Origin: Desulfobulbaceae bacterium
GTDB lineage: Bacteria; Desulfobacterota; Desulfobulbia; Desulfobulbales; VMSU01
Direction of reading: 5' to 3'
NCBI GenBank assembly: GCA_013792005.1
Contig: VMSU01000084.1
Location: forward strand, 1-46,589
DNA: 46,589 nucleotides
In this document: in pieces, positions 1 to 8,459 of the stretch
How positions within the stretch are numbered: the first letter of the stretch is position 1
How the letters are laid out: the number at the start of each line of letters is the position of its first letter
Made by a program: the position numbers and the translations under genes
The notes under the pieces: generated by a model
The model's input: the letters and a program-made list of their open reading frames with translations, nothing else
The model's database searches: none
Told to the model about the DNA's origin: nothing

Positions 1-273
1 CAGGGCAGCAATCGTCCCTTGGGTAAAAGTCAGGTTGGGGTGTTGATATTTACCTTGGGCTTGGCGCACGGCCTCGGGATCAATTTCAAGACCGTAGACC
101 TGCTTGGCTTTACGGGCCAGGAGTTCCGAGCCGTAGCCTTCCCCTGATGCGGCATCAAGCACCACCTTGTTAGTGATCAAGTCGCGAACAGCCTGATATC
201 GTTGGTAGTGCTCGATTTCGAGTTCGCCGTCGAGACCTGCGCCAGGGATGAATCGTTCGCCGGTAAAATCCAT
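1..273 (-). CDS. Class I SAM-dependent methyltransferase, 3' end outside the window
   Basis: The first 91 residues of a methyltransferase are present; the C-terminus lies beyond the left edge. The N-terminus has the ERFIPG segment followed by an EIEHYQRY stretch, which is common in methyltransferases of polysaccharide loci. Motif I of the Rossmann fold is seen as VLDAASGEGYGS at about residues 38-49, and the acidic end of strand beta-2 as VYGLEID near residue 60. The start ATG is supported by an AAAGGAAG ribosome-binding site six bases upstream. The gene is divergent from the glycosyltransferase at 374. The substrate cannot be read from the fragment; a sugar or lipid-linked glycan acceptor is an inference from context. 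Confidence 0.85.
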   Translation of the reverse strand, partial: MDFTGERFIPGAGLDGELEIEHYQRYQAVRDLITNKVVLDAASGEGYGSELLARKAKQVYGLEIDPEAVRQAQGKYQHPNLTFTQGTIAAL

Positions 274-305
274 TTTTTCTTCCTTTGTCAGCTGCTTTTA
301 GGCGA

Positions 306-334
306 TTGACCCTGATGTGCAAATCTGCTACCTT
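306..334 (+). promoter_or_regulatory. Candidate sigma-70 promoter for the plus-strand polysaccharide operon
   Basis: A TTGACC -35 box at 306-311 and a TACCTT -10 box at 329-334 are separated by 17 bases. Transcription would start near 341, just ahead of the ATG at 374. This placement also argues against translation from the in-frame ATG at 317, which would lie inside the promoter. Confidence 0.35.
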
Positions 335-373
335 GGATCGACCGTTTTACATACCAACCACCGAGGTTACACG

Positions 374-1987
374 ATGGGTTTGAAATCGATTGTGAATAGT
401 ATTTTTCGTACCGGACCGCTTTGGTCTATCCGTAGAAAATTAAATATTAAGGTAGATAATAAATTAAATGAATTCATCCAACCAGTAAATTCCGCCGTTT
501 GCGAAACCAAAGAGCTTCAGCATAATGCGATAAGGCTGATTCATGACTCATGGAATCTGGCCGTGGTCAATCATAATCAAGTCATTGCCAATCAGGATAA
601 CGCTTTTTATCATAGTTGGTTCTCCTTGGTGTATCCATCGTTTACGCAAACACTTGTTCGGATTGCCGGCGATGACTATCAGGACATCGTGCCATACTCC
701 CACCTCCTGCTGATGGAGATTGCCAGAAGTTATCTCCGTCAGGGAGGGCTGTGGCAGCTTGATTATGAAATCGCCAGGTTCAAAAGTACTGCAAATCCTC
801 AATCGGCTCAAAACCACCCATTAGGTAGTGAAAATCGGAATCGGATGAAGATTTTGGTGGTGTCCGGGATGTTTCCCAGCATTGACCACGGAGGTGGACT
901 GCGTCTTTTTGACATTATCTCCGAGTTAGGCGGGAATCACGATATCGATTTATTTTCAATTTATACACCCAAGATTGATGAGTATTCACGGACCCTTCTT
1001 GCAGGTCTTCTTGGTAAAATCAAATTGGTGGAAGAGCAGGCCTTTTCCTCAGAAGCGCTCATCCCCTGGCTTGCCGAAATTGGCAGGACTCCGGGGTACT
1101 ATGATGTTATCCAATGCGAATATCCGTTGAGCGTCAAGTTGGTTGATGTTGTACGACCTTTTGGCCGGAAGGTTGGGTTTACCTTCATGGAGTGTATCAC
1201 CAAGAGCTATCTGATTAAATTGCGTAATGCCATCTCTGACAAGGAGTTCAGTAATATGGGGCGATTGGTTCAATCGTTTTGGGAGTTTGCTGTCGAGGAG
1301 TTTAATGGCGCCCGCGATACTGATTTTCAGATCGCCGTGACTCCGGAGGACGCCGACTTTATCGAGGCGGTAAGCGGTATCAGGCCAGAGCTTGTCCCGA
1401 CCTGTCTGTCGCCTTCTCAGGTGCTTAGCCGAATTGAGGCGTGTCAGGATGTTGTGCCTGATGCCGACACGGTTGTGTTCTTGGGATATTTTAATCATTT
1501 TCCTAATATTGATGGGATGAAGTGGTATTTGCGCTATGTACATCCCGAGGTCAAAAAGAGGGTTCCCTCATGTCGCTTTTTGGTGGTTGGCGCGGGTGAT
1601 ATCAGTGTCTTGCAGGAGTTAACCTGTGGCGATGCGTCGGTTGTCTATACCGGTCGGGTAGATGATATTACCCCATACATTATGAAGGGCAAGGTTTGCG
1701 TACTGCCTTTAATTTCTGGGGCCGGGATCCGCGGTAAGCTCAATCAGTATTCTATCGCTGGACGTCCTTCGGTGAGTACCACTATCGGCAATCTCGGATT
1801 GAACTACCAAGATGGCGAGGCTGTAATAGTTGCCGATACCCCGGAGGCATTTGCGGATGCAGTTGTCCGTTTGTTGACTGATGATGCTGCAAATCGTTCC
1901 ATTGCAGTTAAGGCACAAGCCTATGCCCAGGCGAATTTTACCTGGGAGAGTCATATTGCCCATCTGCTCGAAATTTATCGGGCGTGA
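374..1987 (+). CDS. GT4-family glycosyltransferase with N-terminal extension
   Basis: A 537-residue protein if translation starts at the ATG at 374, which has a GAGG site nine bases upstream; the upstream in-frame ATG at 317 has none and falls in a likely promoter. The first ~155 residues resemble no family I recognise. From about residue 157 a GT-B fold begins (KILVVSGMFPSIDHGGG), and the C-terminal half carries the sugar-nucleotide-binding lobe: FLGYFNHFPNIDGMKW, then VVGAG, then PLISGAGIRGKLNQY and GRPSVSTTIG. This layout is typical of GT4 enzymes with the Glyco_trans_1_4 type C-terminal lobe. It is the first gene of the plus-strand polysaccharide cluster and presumably transfers a sugar from a nucleotide donor on the cytoplasmic side. 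Donor and acceptor are unknown. Confidence 0.85.
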   Translation: MGLKSIVNSIFRTGPLWSIRRKLNIKVDNKLNEFIQPVNSAVCETKELQHNAIRLIHDSWNLAVVNHNQVIANQDNAFYHSWFSLVYPSFTQTLVRIAGDDYQDIVPYSHLLLMEIARSYLRQGGLWQLDYEIARFKSTANPQSAQNHPLGSENRNRMKILVVSGMFPSIDHGGGLRLFDIISELGGNHDIDLFSIYTPKIDEYSRTLLAGLLGKIKLVEEQAFSSEALIPWLAEIGRTPGYYDVIQCEYPLSVKLVDVVRPFGRKVGFTFMECITKSYLIKLRNAISDKEFSNMGRLVQSFWEFAVEEFNGARDTDFQIAVTPEDADFIEAVSGIRPELVPTCLSPSQVLSRIEACQDVVPDADTVVFLGYFNHFPNIDGMKWYLRYVHPEVKKRVPSCRFLVVGAGDISVLQELTCGDASVVYTGRVDDITPYIMKGKVCVLPLISGAGIRGKLNQYSIAGRPSVSTTIGNLGLNYQDGEAVIVADTPEAFADAVVRLLTDDAANRSIAVKAQAYAQANFTWESHIAHLLEIYRA

Positions 1988-2057
1988 TTGATGTTCTATT
2001 GGTGTAGATGGGTTCGGCAAAGCATATTTCAATATCATGAGTTTTGGATGGATCGTC

Positions 2058-2459
2058 ATGGATGAACAATCAATTTCTCCCGCCCTTAGCCTCTGGCGTT
2101 ACTTTCGCAATAAGGGACGGAATGCTTGGTGGGTGCTGAAGACTAAGGGCTTTCGCGGGGTGTGGCGCAACGTGGCTAACGAACTTATGTGGCTGTCCGG
2201 TCGGTATACCATTCATCAGGCCAATGCCGAAGCGGCGCGTGGTGTCCAGGAGGGCAAGGTGCCGAAGGTTCCGGACTCTGCCTTTGTCAATAGACGTAAA
2301 GTGCTGCCGCCAAGCCCGAGGCCAACCCAATTACGAGTTGTTCCTGGCTTGGCTCCGGAAATGGATCGGACTGCCATCGGTCAGGCTATTTTCCGGATTA
2401 AAGAGGAACTCCGCAGTTCCAGTGCAATCAAAGGCAGACTGAGCCATGACGATCAATGA
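2058..2459 (+). CDS. Small basic, Trp-rich hypothetical protein before the GT2-GT4 fusion
   Basis: About 133 residues from the ATG at 2058; another in-frame ATG lies at 2037 and neither has a strong ribosome-binding site. The protein is basic with several tryptophans (WRYFRNKGRNAWWVLK, then GVWRNVANELMWL). I do not recognise a family. Such short basic Trp/Arg stretches also occur as N-terminal extensions of GT2 enzymes. Its last 14 bases overlap the start of the GT2-GT4 gene in another frame, which suggests translational coupling. It may be a detached N-terminal extension of that enzyme, or a peripheral membrane partner. Coding status is likely but not certain. Confidence 0.55.
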   Translation: MDEQSISPALSLWRYFRNKGRNAWWVLKTKGFRGVWRNVANELMWLSGRYTIHQANAEAARGVQEGKVPKVPDSAFVNRRKVLPPSPRPTQLRVVPGLAPEMDRTAIGQAIFRIKEELRSSSAIKGRLSHDDQ

Positions 2460-4548
2460 TACCGTAACGGTCATCACCGTTACCTACAACAGCAAGCCTT
2501 TTCTTCGCGACTACTTTGATTCCATTCTTGCCGCAGACCGTAGCGGTCTTGAGCTTGAAATCATCGTTGTTGATAATGGCTCTTCTGATGATTCCCCGGC
2601 ATGGATCAGGGCGCATTATCCTGCTATCCGGGTGTTAGGCAATGACAGCAATAATTACACCCGGGCGCTGAATCTAGCAATTCGTGAGGCATTGAGTGAT
2701 TTTATCCTGATTTCCAATAACGATGCCCAGGTGAAGGCTGGTTGGATCAAAGGACTGGTGGATATCGCGAAAAGTGACGCCAGAATCGGAGCGGTGCAAA
2801 GTAAGATCCTCTTCAGCGATGGGCTGAAGATAAACAGTGTTGGCGTGGCCGAGATTGAGCAATTCTATTTCAAGGACATTGGCTTTGAGGAGGTCGACAA
2901 CGGACAGTATGATCGCCCACGCCAAGTTGATTTTATCACCGGCGGTTCGATGCTCTTGAAGCGGGAGTGCCTAGATGATGTTGGTCTGTGGGATGAGGAG
3001 TTCATCATGTTTATGGAGGATGTGGACTACAGCCTCCGTTGCCGGGCCAAAGGCTGGCAGCTCTGGTGTGCGCCAACGAGTGTTATGCACCATCGGTATC
3101 ACGGATCATCTTCTCAGGAGCTGTGCGAGTATCTCTGTACCAGAAATCGGTTTTTGTTTATTGCTAAACATTATCCTCAACGCTTAGCCGATAGTATTAT
3201 CTCTTCGCATTTTTATAAAAAAGGGCATATGGATCTCCTCTATCGGAGCCTGCTTCATGCCATGCAGCGGTTATGTGTCTGTCAGCCGACGGCTGTGGTT
3301 CTTGCGGTGCTTGAGGCATTGAAAAAATCACTGGTTGAGGTTATGGGCGCAGTAAGCGCCCATAATTTTTTCTCTCACCTGGAATTGTTGCTGGGGTTGC
3401 GCAAGATCAGGGTTGGTATTTATGATCATGCCTGTCATTTCGCTGGTGGTGGTCAACGATATGTCGCTGAAATGGCCGCCATCATGCAGGATCGGTATGA
3501 TGTGACTTATATCGCCAACAAGGATATGGATTTGGCGAGTTACATGGAATGGTTTGGCCTTGATCTCTCCCGATGTGCCTTAAAGGTCATCAAAATTCCG
3601 TTCTTCGAGAAGCGGGAGCGGTTTGTGCCGGACGAAGGCATGGTCCTGGGTGAGTCGTACAATGTGTTTGATCTTATTGCAGAGGACAGCCTGTCTTATG
3701 ATATTTTCATCAATGCCAATATGCTGGGCAAGGTCAACCCTCTTTCCCTGACCTCACTCTTTGTCTGTCATTTCCCTGATCAGCCCAAAGCACCATTTTT
3801 TCAGGTGGATAAGTATGATCAGCTGATTACTAACGGCGATTACACTGGGTACTGGCTGGAAAAGAGGTGGGGGATGATAGCGACTCACAAGCTCTATCCC
3901 CCAGTGAACATGTATAACCCAGCCAGCTCCCCGGTGAAGAAAGAGAAAATTATTCTCTCAGTCTCGCGGTTTGAAGTGAGCGGCAGCAAGAAACAATACG
4001 AACTGGTCAAGGCCTATGCCGAGATGTATCGTAAAAACCTAGAGGCTATGGATGGCTGGAAATTTGTGTTGATCGGCGGCAGTTTTCCAGATAATCATTA
4101 TCTCGAGTTGATACGTGATGCGGTGGATAAGGCTGAATGTCCGATTGAAGTCAGGCCTAACGCTACGGTTGAGGAGACCCGGGATGCTTACCGTCAGGCA
4201 GCTATTTTCTGGCACGCCTGCGGACTCGAGGAGTCTCGACCGGAAAAGGTAGAGCATTTTGGCATGACCACGGTGGAATCGATGCAGAATTATTGCGTAC
4301 CCATCGTGATAGACGGGGGGGGGCAGCGTGAGATTGTTGAGCAGGGGGAATGTGGATTCCGCTTTTCTAACGTCGACGAACTACAGGAATTTACCCTACG
4401 TTGTGTTAATGATCCAGATTTACGACAACGGCTCGCTCAGCGGGCCTTTGAGCGAAGTCACCTTTTTGATTGTGATGTATTCAAGGATGGGGTTGAGATG
4501 ATTCTTGGTGAGATGGTGGCCGTACTCTTAGGGCAAGATGTCCTATGA
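2446..4548 (+). CDS. Bifunctional GT2-GT4 glycosyltransferase
   Basis: A 700-residue two-enzyme fusion. Residues 1 to about 240 form a GT-A (GT2) domain: VTVITVTYNSKPFLRDYF, the DNGSSDDS nucleotide-binding segment, NNDAQ in the DxD position, and a GGSMLLKRE...DEEFIMFMEDVDYSLR acceptor-side motif. From about residue 318 a GT-B (GT4) domain begins with VGIYDHACHFAGGGQRYV; its C-terminal lobe has ILSVSRFEVSGSKKQ and, near the end, EHFGMTTVESMQ, which resembles the E-x7-E motif of retaining GT4s. The fusion suggests addition of two successive sugars, one inverting and one retaining, to the same acceptor. An in-frame TGA lies directly before the ATG, fixing the start region. The family is related to rhamnosyl and related transferases of O-antigen loci; donors are not readable. 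Confidence 0.9.
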   Translation: MTINDTVTVITVTYNSKPFLRDYFDSILAADRSGLELEIIVVDNGSSDDSPAWIRAHYPAIRVLGNDSNNYTRALNLAIREALSDFILISNNDAQVKAGWIKGLVDIAKSDARIGAVQSKILFSDGLKINSVGVAEIEQFYFKDIGFEEVDNGQYDRPRQVDFITGGSMLLKRECLDDVGLWDEEFIMFMEDVDYSLRCRAKGWQLWCAPTSVMHHRYHGSSSQELCEYLCTRNRFLFIAKHYPQRLADSIISSHFYKKGHMDLLYRSLLHAMQRLCVCQPTAVVLAVLEALKKSLVEVMGAVSAHNFFSHLELLLGLRKIRVGIYDHACHFAGGGQRYVAEMAAIMQDRYDVTYIANKDMDLASYMEWFGLDLSRCALKVIKIPFFEKRERFVPDEGMVLGESYNVFDLIAEDSLSYDIFINANMLGKVNPLSLTSLFVCHFPDQPKAPFFQVDKYDQLITNGDYTGYWLEKRWGMIATHKLYPPVNMYNPASSPVKKEKIILSVSRFEVSGSKKQYELVKAYAEMYRKNLEAMDGWKFVLIGGSFPDNHYLELIRDAVDKAECPIEVRPNATVEETRDAYRQAAIFWHACGLEESRPEKVEHFGMTTVESMQNYCVPIVIDGGGQREIVEQGECGFRFSNVDELQEFTLRCVNDPDLRQRLAQRAFERSHLFDCDVFKDGVEMILGEMVAVLLGQDVL

Positions 4549-4597
4549 TAGCGGATGGGGAAACGTAATAGAGAATAATGTCCTTGGAGACAAAACT

Positions 4598-5713
4598 ATG
4601 CCCGGCATCAAAAATCAAACCCAATTTTGGCCATCCTATCTTATCCTTGAATTGACAACGCGGTGTAATTTGCGTTGCTTGATGTGTGCGATTAACCAAG
4701 ACCCTCGCATCCAAAAGGGAGGAGAATGGTATGGTGATTTAAGTCTCGATGCCTTTGACAATCTATCGAAGGTCATGTCAAAGATTAAGCGGATTGACTT
4801 GAATGGGCATGGCGAGTCGTTGCTCAGCCCTCATTTTTTGCCAGTATTAGAAAAGGTCAAACAGCATGGGGCCTATGTCGGCATCACCACAAACGCCTTG
4901 TTGATGGGGAAGGAGATTGTAGAGTCCATTGTTCGGAATAAAATGGATGAAATTATTGTCTCGATCCATGCCGCTACAGCGGAAAGCTATGCCAGTATCT
5001 CGCGCGGTGGGAAATTAGATGAGCTGATCGCTAACCTCAAAGCCCTCAATGCTTTTAAAGAAAAATATAATACGATGCTTCCGGCAGTACGATTTAATTT
5101 TGTCGGGATGAAGGGCAATATCGGTGAACTTAAAGGCTTAATTCGTTTAGCCGTTGATCTAAAGGTTGAGACCATTACTGTTCTGCCACTGGCGGAGTAT
5201 GATTCTGTCAGTGGCGAGGCCCTCCAGTCGAGCGATTTGGCTGCCTATATTCCCAATGCGCTTAAAACGGCAGATGAGTGTGGTGTGAAATTATATGTTC
5301 CCAAAATATATCTTGATCAAATAGGTCTGGTCCAACAGCATGAACCGGGAGGCGAGAAAAAGAGAAGTCCACTTAGGAATAAAATTAAATCGATATTCAA
5401 AGGACTGTTACCCAAACCAAAACCGCACGACGGCGATACCGAATTGATTAGAGATTGCACGGACCCATGGGACTTCTTTTTTGTCATGCAGAGCGGGAGG
5501 ATAAGACCCTGTTGTGTCATCGAAGAGAACATGGGGAACCTGTCAAAACAACAGTTTGAAGAAATATGGTTCGGTGAAAAATATCATAAATTACGGAATG
5601 ATATTCTTAATAATACCCCTCCTCCCCAATGCAAGACTTGTATCAACCGTCCTTTCACAACATTGGCGGAATTACGGGCCAAGGTGCAGGGAAAAGTTTC
5701 ACCGGCTACCTGA
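4598..5713 (+). CDS. Radical SAM protein with SPASM-like C-terminus
   Basis: A 371-residue radical SAM enzyme. The CX3CX2C motif (TTRCNLRCLMC) gives Cys23, Cys27 and Cys30 for the [4Fe-4S] cluster that cleaves S-adenosylmethionine. The C-terminal third has the cysteine pattern of a SPASM/twitch auxiliary-cluster domain: RDCTDPW, then IRPCCVIEENMGNL, then CKTCINRP, with the usual EIWFGEKYHKLR helix between. The ATG at 4598 has a GGAG site ten bases upstream; an in-frame ATG at 4538 would overlap the previous gene and is less likely. Placed among glycosyltransferases, it may modify a sugar, a lipid carrier or a peptide. The reaction is unknown. Confidence 0.85.
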   Translation: MPGIKNQTQFWPSYLILELTTRCNLRCLMCAINQDPRIQKGGEWYGDLSLDAFDNLSKVMSKIKRIDLNGHGESLLSPHFLPVLEKVKQHGAYVGITTNALLMGKEIVESIVRNKMDEIIVSIHAATAESYASISRGGKLDELIANLKALNAFKEKYNTMLPAVRFNFVGMKGNIGELKGLIRLAVDLKVETITVLPLAEYDSVSGEALQSSDLAAYIPNALKTADECGVKLYVPKIYLDQIGLVQQHEPGGEKKRSPLRNKIKSIFKGLLPKPKPHDGDTELIRDCTDPWDFFFVMQSGRIRPCCVIEENMGNLSKQQFEEIWFGEKYHKLRNDILNNTPPPQCKTCINRPFTTLAELRAKVQGKVSPAT

Positions 5714-5775
5714 TGGGCTGTGCAAGGGGACAAAAGGGAAAAATTGTACTATATAATCTTCTCATTAGAAAGTAG

Positions 5776-6849
5776 ATGAATCCCCCTGTTGATCGAAGGA
5801 TGGTCTCAGTCGCTAAGGCCATAGGCATTTTGTTTGTGGTTGCCGGCCATATACCCGGCATCGGTTTCTTTCCGTTTCTTCCCTATACCTTTCACATTCC
5901 ACTTTTTTATTTTCTCTCGGGATTAGTTTTTAATCCTAGTACTTATCTGGGGTACCCCATCATTTTTATTAGGTGCCGAATACGTTCTTTATTATTGCCT
6001 TATTTTGCTTATAACATCATCTTTGCGTCTATCACGGCAGGATGTAAAGTCTGGCCAGGGATATCATTTGAATCCCAACGATGGAATGTCGCTAGGATGC
6101 TATTCGTCGAGCCGTTTATCTCCGGGCACCAATACATGTTGTTTGCACCGGGGTGGTTCCTTTGCTCTCTTTTCTTGGTTGGTCTGGCCTATCTCTTTAT
6201 AGCTCGGATGTTGGAGCGTTTCTTAGTAAGGGAACCGTTGCGATTTTTTTTCTTTTGCACCCTTGCTGTGGTTGGTATGGAGTACGGGAGACTTGCACCC
6301 GAGTCCAAGTTCTTCAATCATTACCTCAATATGGTGATAGCAAAAAATCTGATAGGGTTGTTCTTTTTCTATCTTGGAGGGCGATTCAGAGAGGTTGCCA
6401 ATTTGGCATGTTTGCGCGACTCGAGGATCATGGTTCTTGCCATTGCTGTGCAGATATATTGCATTACCCATTATGCTGCCAATTTTTCAACGGCCATGAA
6501 TAATTATCCATCAATTCCTTCGTCTCTACTTACCTCTCTGTGTGGGATTACGTTTGTCATTTTTGTTTCCACACGGCTGGCTCATAGCGACCAAGCGAGA
6601 GATGGATGGTTAATTTCTATCGGCGAACAGAGCCTACATGTACTTGCCTGCCATTTATTCGTGTTTCACCTTTTAAATATCATGTTCCTCGCCTGGCACG
6701 GCGAGTCTCTCCAGATTCTCTCCCGCGAGTTTTATTATGTATACGATCCCCAACGTTTTTGGCTGGTTTATCTCTGTGCTGGTATTGGGGTACCGACTGT
6801 GCTGGCAATCTGGGCCAATCGCTTGCGTGGAGTATTGGTTCCCCGGTAG
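5776..6849 (+). CDS. Acyltransferase-3 family membrane protein (OafA/WecH type)
   Basis: A 357-residue polytopic membrane protein with about ten hydrophobic segments. The N-terminus has the family signature: a basic residue, then AIGILFVVAGHIPG with the conserved His, and PYTFHIPLFYFLSGLVF at the end of the second segment. Acyltransferase-3 proteins carry acetyl or other acyl groups across the inner membrane and place them on sugars of O-antigen, capsule or glycan chains. No C-terminal SGNH domain is fused. The gene lies 62 bases after the radical SAM gene, with AGAAAG before the ATG. It probably O-acylates the polysaccharide made by the adjacent transferases (inference). Confidence 0.88.
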   Translation: MNPPVDRRMVSVAKAIGILFVVAGHIPGIGFFPFLPYTFHIPLFYFLSGLVFNPSTYLGYPIIFIRCRIRSLLLPYFAYNIIFASITAGCKVWPGISFESQRWNVARMLFVEPFISGHQYMLFAPGWFLCSLFLVGLAYLFIARMLERFLVREPLRFFFFCTLAVVGMEYGRLAPESKFFNHYLNMVIAKNLIGLFFFYLGGRFREVANLACLRDSRIMVLAIAVQIYCITHYAANFSTAMNNYPSIPSSLLTSLCGITFVIFVSTRLAHSDQARDGWLISIGEQSLHVLACHLFVFHLLNIMFLAWHGESLQILSREFYYVYDPQRFWLVYLCAGIGVPTVLAIWANRLRGVLVPR

Positions 6850-6869
6850 TGACCGAGGCTTTTTCTTTT
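6841..6869 (+). terminator. Candidate intrinsic terminator after the acyltransferase
   Basis: The bases CCCCGGT (6841-6847) and ACCGAGG (6852-6858) form a seven-pair stem with one mismatch and an AGTG loop, followed by CTTTTTCTTTT. The stop codon lies inside the hairpin. It would separate the first five genes from the MBOAT/AlgJ-like pair. Confidence 0.4.
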
Positions 6870-7019
6870 GATAATTTTTCTTCTTCTCAATAAGTTATTT
6901 AAGAAAACCATCCTATTGCCACGCTGTCGGCCTTATGACTCAAGTTGCATGAAAAACTTATTCCGCCTGTCTTCTGATGAATAACGAACGAAGGCAAATC
7001 AAGGTGTTGTATTGAAACT

Positions 7020-8459
7020 ATGACCTTTGCCTCGCTTCCTTTTCTCTCTCTCTTTTTGCCGTTCAGCCTGGTGCTGGTTCTCATCCTCGGCAAACGACTT
7101 GCTAATCCTTCCTTGTTGCTGGCGAGCCTTCTTTTTTATGGCCTAAACGATATCCAGGGTCTTCCTGTGCTAATCGTTTCTATCCTCTGGAACTATGGAG
7201 TTGGTTTTGTCCTCAGCCAGGGAGGAACCCGGTGCCGGATATTTTCGTTATCCTTGGGGACAGGGGGGAATCTCCTGTTGCTTGGATTTTATAAGTATGC
7301 TGACTTTTTTTGGGAGTCACTTGGCCGATTTATGCCATTTGTTGCTCAGGAGTATACTCTCCCTGGGATTCATCAACCATTAGGTGTCTCTTTCTTTACC
7401 TTCCAGGCCATCTCTTATTTGATCGATCTTTATCGCAACACAATTAAATTTGATCGAAATCTCTTTCGCTTTGGCCTTTATTTAGCCATCTTCCCCCACC
7501 TCATTGCCGGACCAATTATCCGTTACGGCGAGATCGCCGGTCAATTGCTTAGTTGTCACATCACAGTTGAGCTCTTTGCCAGAGGGTTGCGTCGATTCAT
7601 AAAGGGATTAGGTAAAAAAATGCTGCTTGCAAACTTGTTTGCTGGTGTTGTTGATCGGATTTTTTCCTTGCCAGTAGATCAGTTGGGTCTGTCAACTGCC
7701 TGGTTTGGAGCTTTCCTCTATAGCCTGCAGATTTATTATGATTTTTCCGGATACACCGATATGGCGATCGGTATTGGCATGCTGTTCGGGTTTCAGTTTC
7801 CGGAGAATTTTAACTACCCATACGCCGCCTCATCCATCCGAGATTTTTGGCGGCGTTGGCACATTACCCTCTCTTCCTGGTTCCGAGACTATCTTTATAT
7901 CCCCTTGGGAGGAAGCCGTGGTAGCACGATACGCACCCACTTGAATCTGATCCTGGTTTTTGTTCTTTGTGGGCTCTGGCATGGGGCAAGTTGGAATTTT
8001 CTGATATGGGGTGGGCTGCATGGCATGTGTATGGTGGCGGAGCGTATAGGTCTTGAACAATTGCTGGCCCGCGGCTCTCGCCTTCTTCAACATAGTTATG
8101 TCCTGGCAGTCTTGATGGCTTCTTGGGTTTTGTTTCGAATGGAAAATATGTCAGAGGCCTTTCTCTATCTTCGCTGTATGTTCTGGCCGTCTGGGTCAAC
8201 CATGCTATCAGCCTATCCTCCCGGGTTTTTTATGAACATTGAACTCGGAATGGCCATCGCAGTTGGTGTCATGTTTTCTTTCCCCTGGTGGCGTGCCATA
8301 ACCCGAAAGGGTGGAATGGGGATGAGATGGATGAATGGTTGGGGCTTGGCACTGGGGGGTACTATGGCTGTCGACGGAGTGCTTATCCTTATTTTGGTTG
8401 CTGGTTTGATGGAGATTGCTGCCGGTGGCCATCATCCATTCATTTATTTTCAGTTCTGA
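7020..8459 (+). CDS. MBOAT-family O-acyltransferase (AlgI-like)
   Basis: A 479-residue polytopic membrane protein of the membrane-bound O-acyltransferase family. It shows the AlgI-type landmarks: LGFYKYADFF near residue 90, PLGVSFFTFQAISYLID at 120-136, FPHLIAGPIIRY at 158-169, YDFSGYTDMAIGIG at 240-253, FWRRWHITLSSWFRDYLYIPLG at 276-297 (split across the conserved RRWHI segment), and the catalytic His at 321 in GLWHGASW. The family length (about 460-500) is matched. It would carry acetyl groups through the membrane for surface-glycan O-acetylation, working with the AlgJ-like protein whose start codon overlaps its stop. Nothing around the ATG is a strong ribosome-binding site. Confidence 0.93.
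   Translation: MTFASLPFLSLFLPFSLVLVLILGKRLANPSLLLASLLFYGLNDIQGLPVLIVSILWNYGVGFVLSQGGTRCRIFSLSLGTGGNLLLLGFYKYADFFWESLGRFMPFVAQEYTLPGIHQPLGVSFFTFQAISYLIDLYRNTIKFDRNLFRFGLYLAIFPHLIAGPIIRYGEIAGQLLSCHITVELFARGLRRFIKGLGKKMLLANLFAGVVDRIFSLPVDQLGLSTAWFGAFLYSLQIYYDFSGYTDMAIGIGMLFGFQFPENFNYPYAASSIRDFWRRWHITLSSWFRDYLYIPLGGSRGSTIRTHLNLILVFVLCGLWHGASWNFLIWGGLHGMCMVAERIGLEQLLARGSRLLQHSYVLAVLMASWVLFRMENMSEAFLYLRCMFWPSGSTMLSAYPPGFFMNIELGMAIAVGVMFSFPWWRAITRKGGMGMRWMNGWGLALGGTMAVDGVLILILVAGLMEIAAGGHHPFIYFQF

Noticed and set aside
2446-2459. Frameshift joining the small ORF to the GT2-GT4 gene
   Set aside because: The downstream gene has its own ATG at a normal GT2 start with a stop codon in frame just before it, so two separate coupled genes are simpler.
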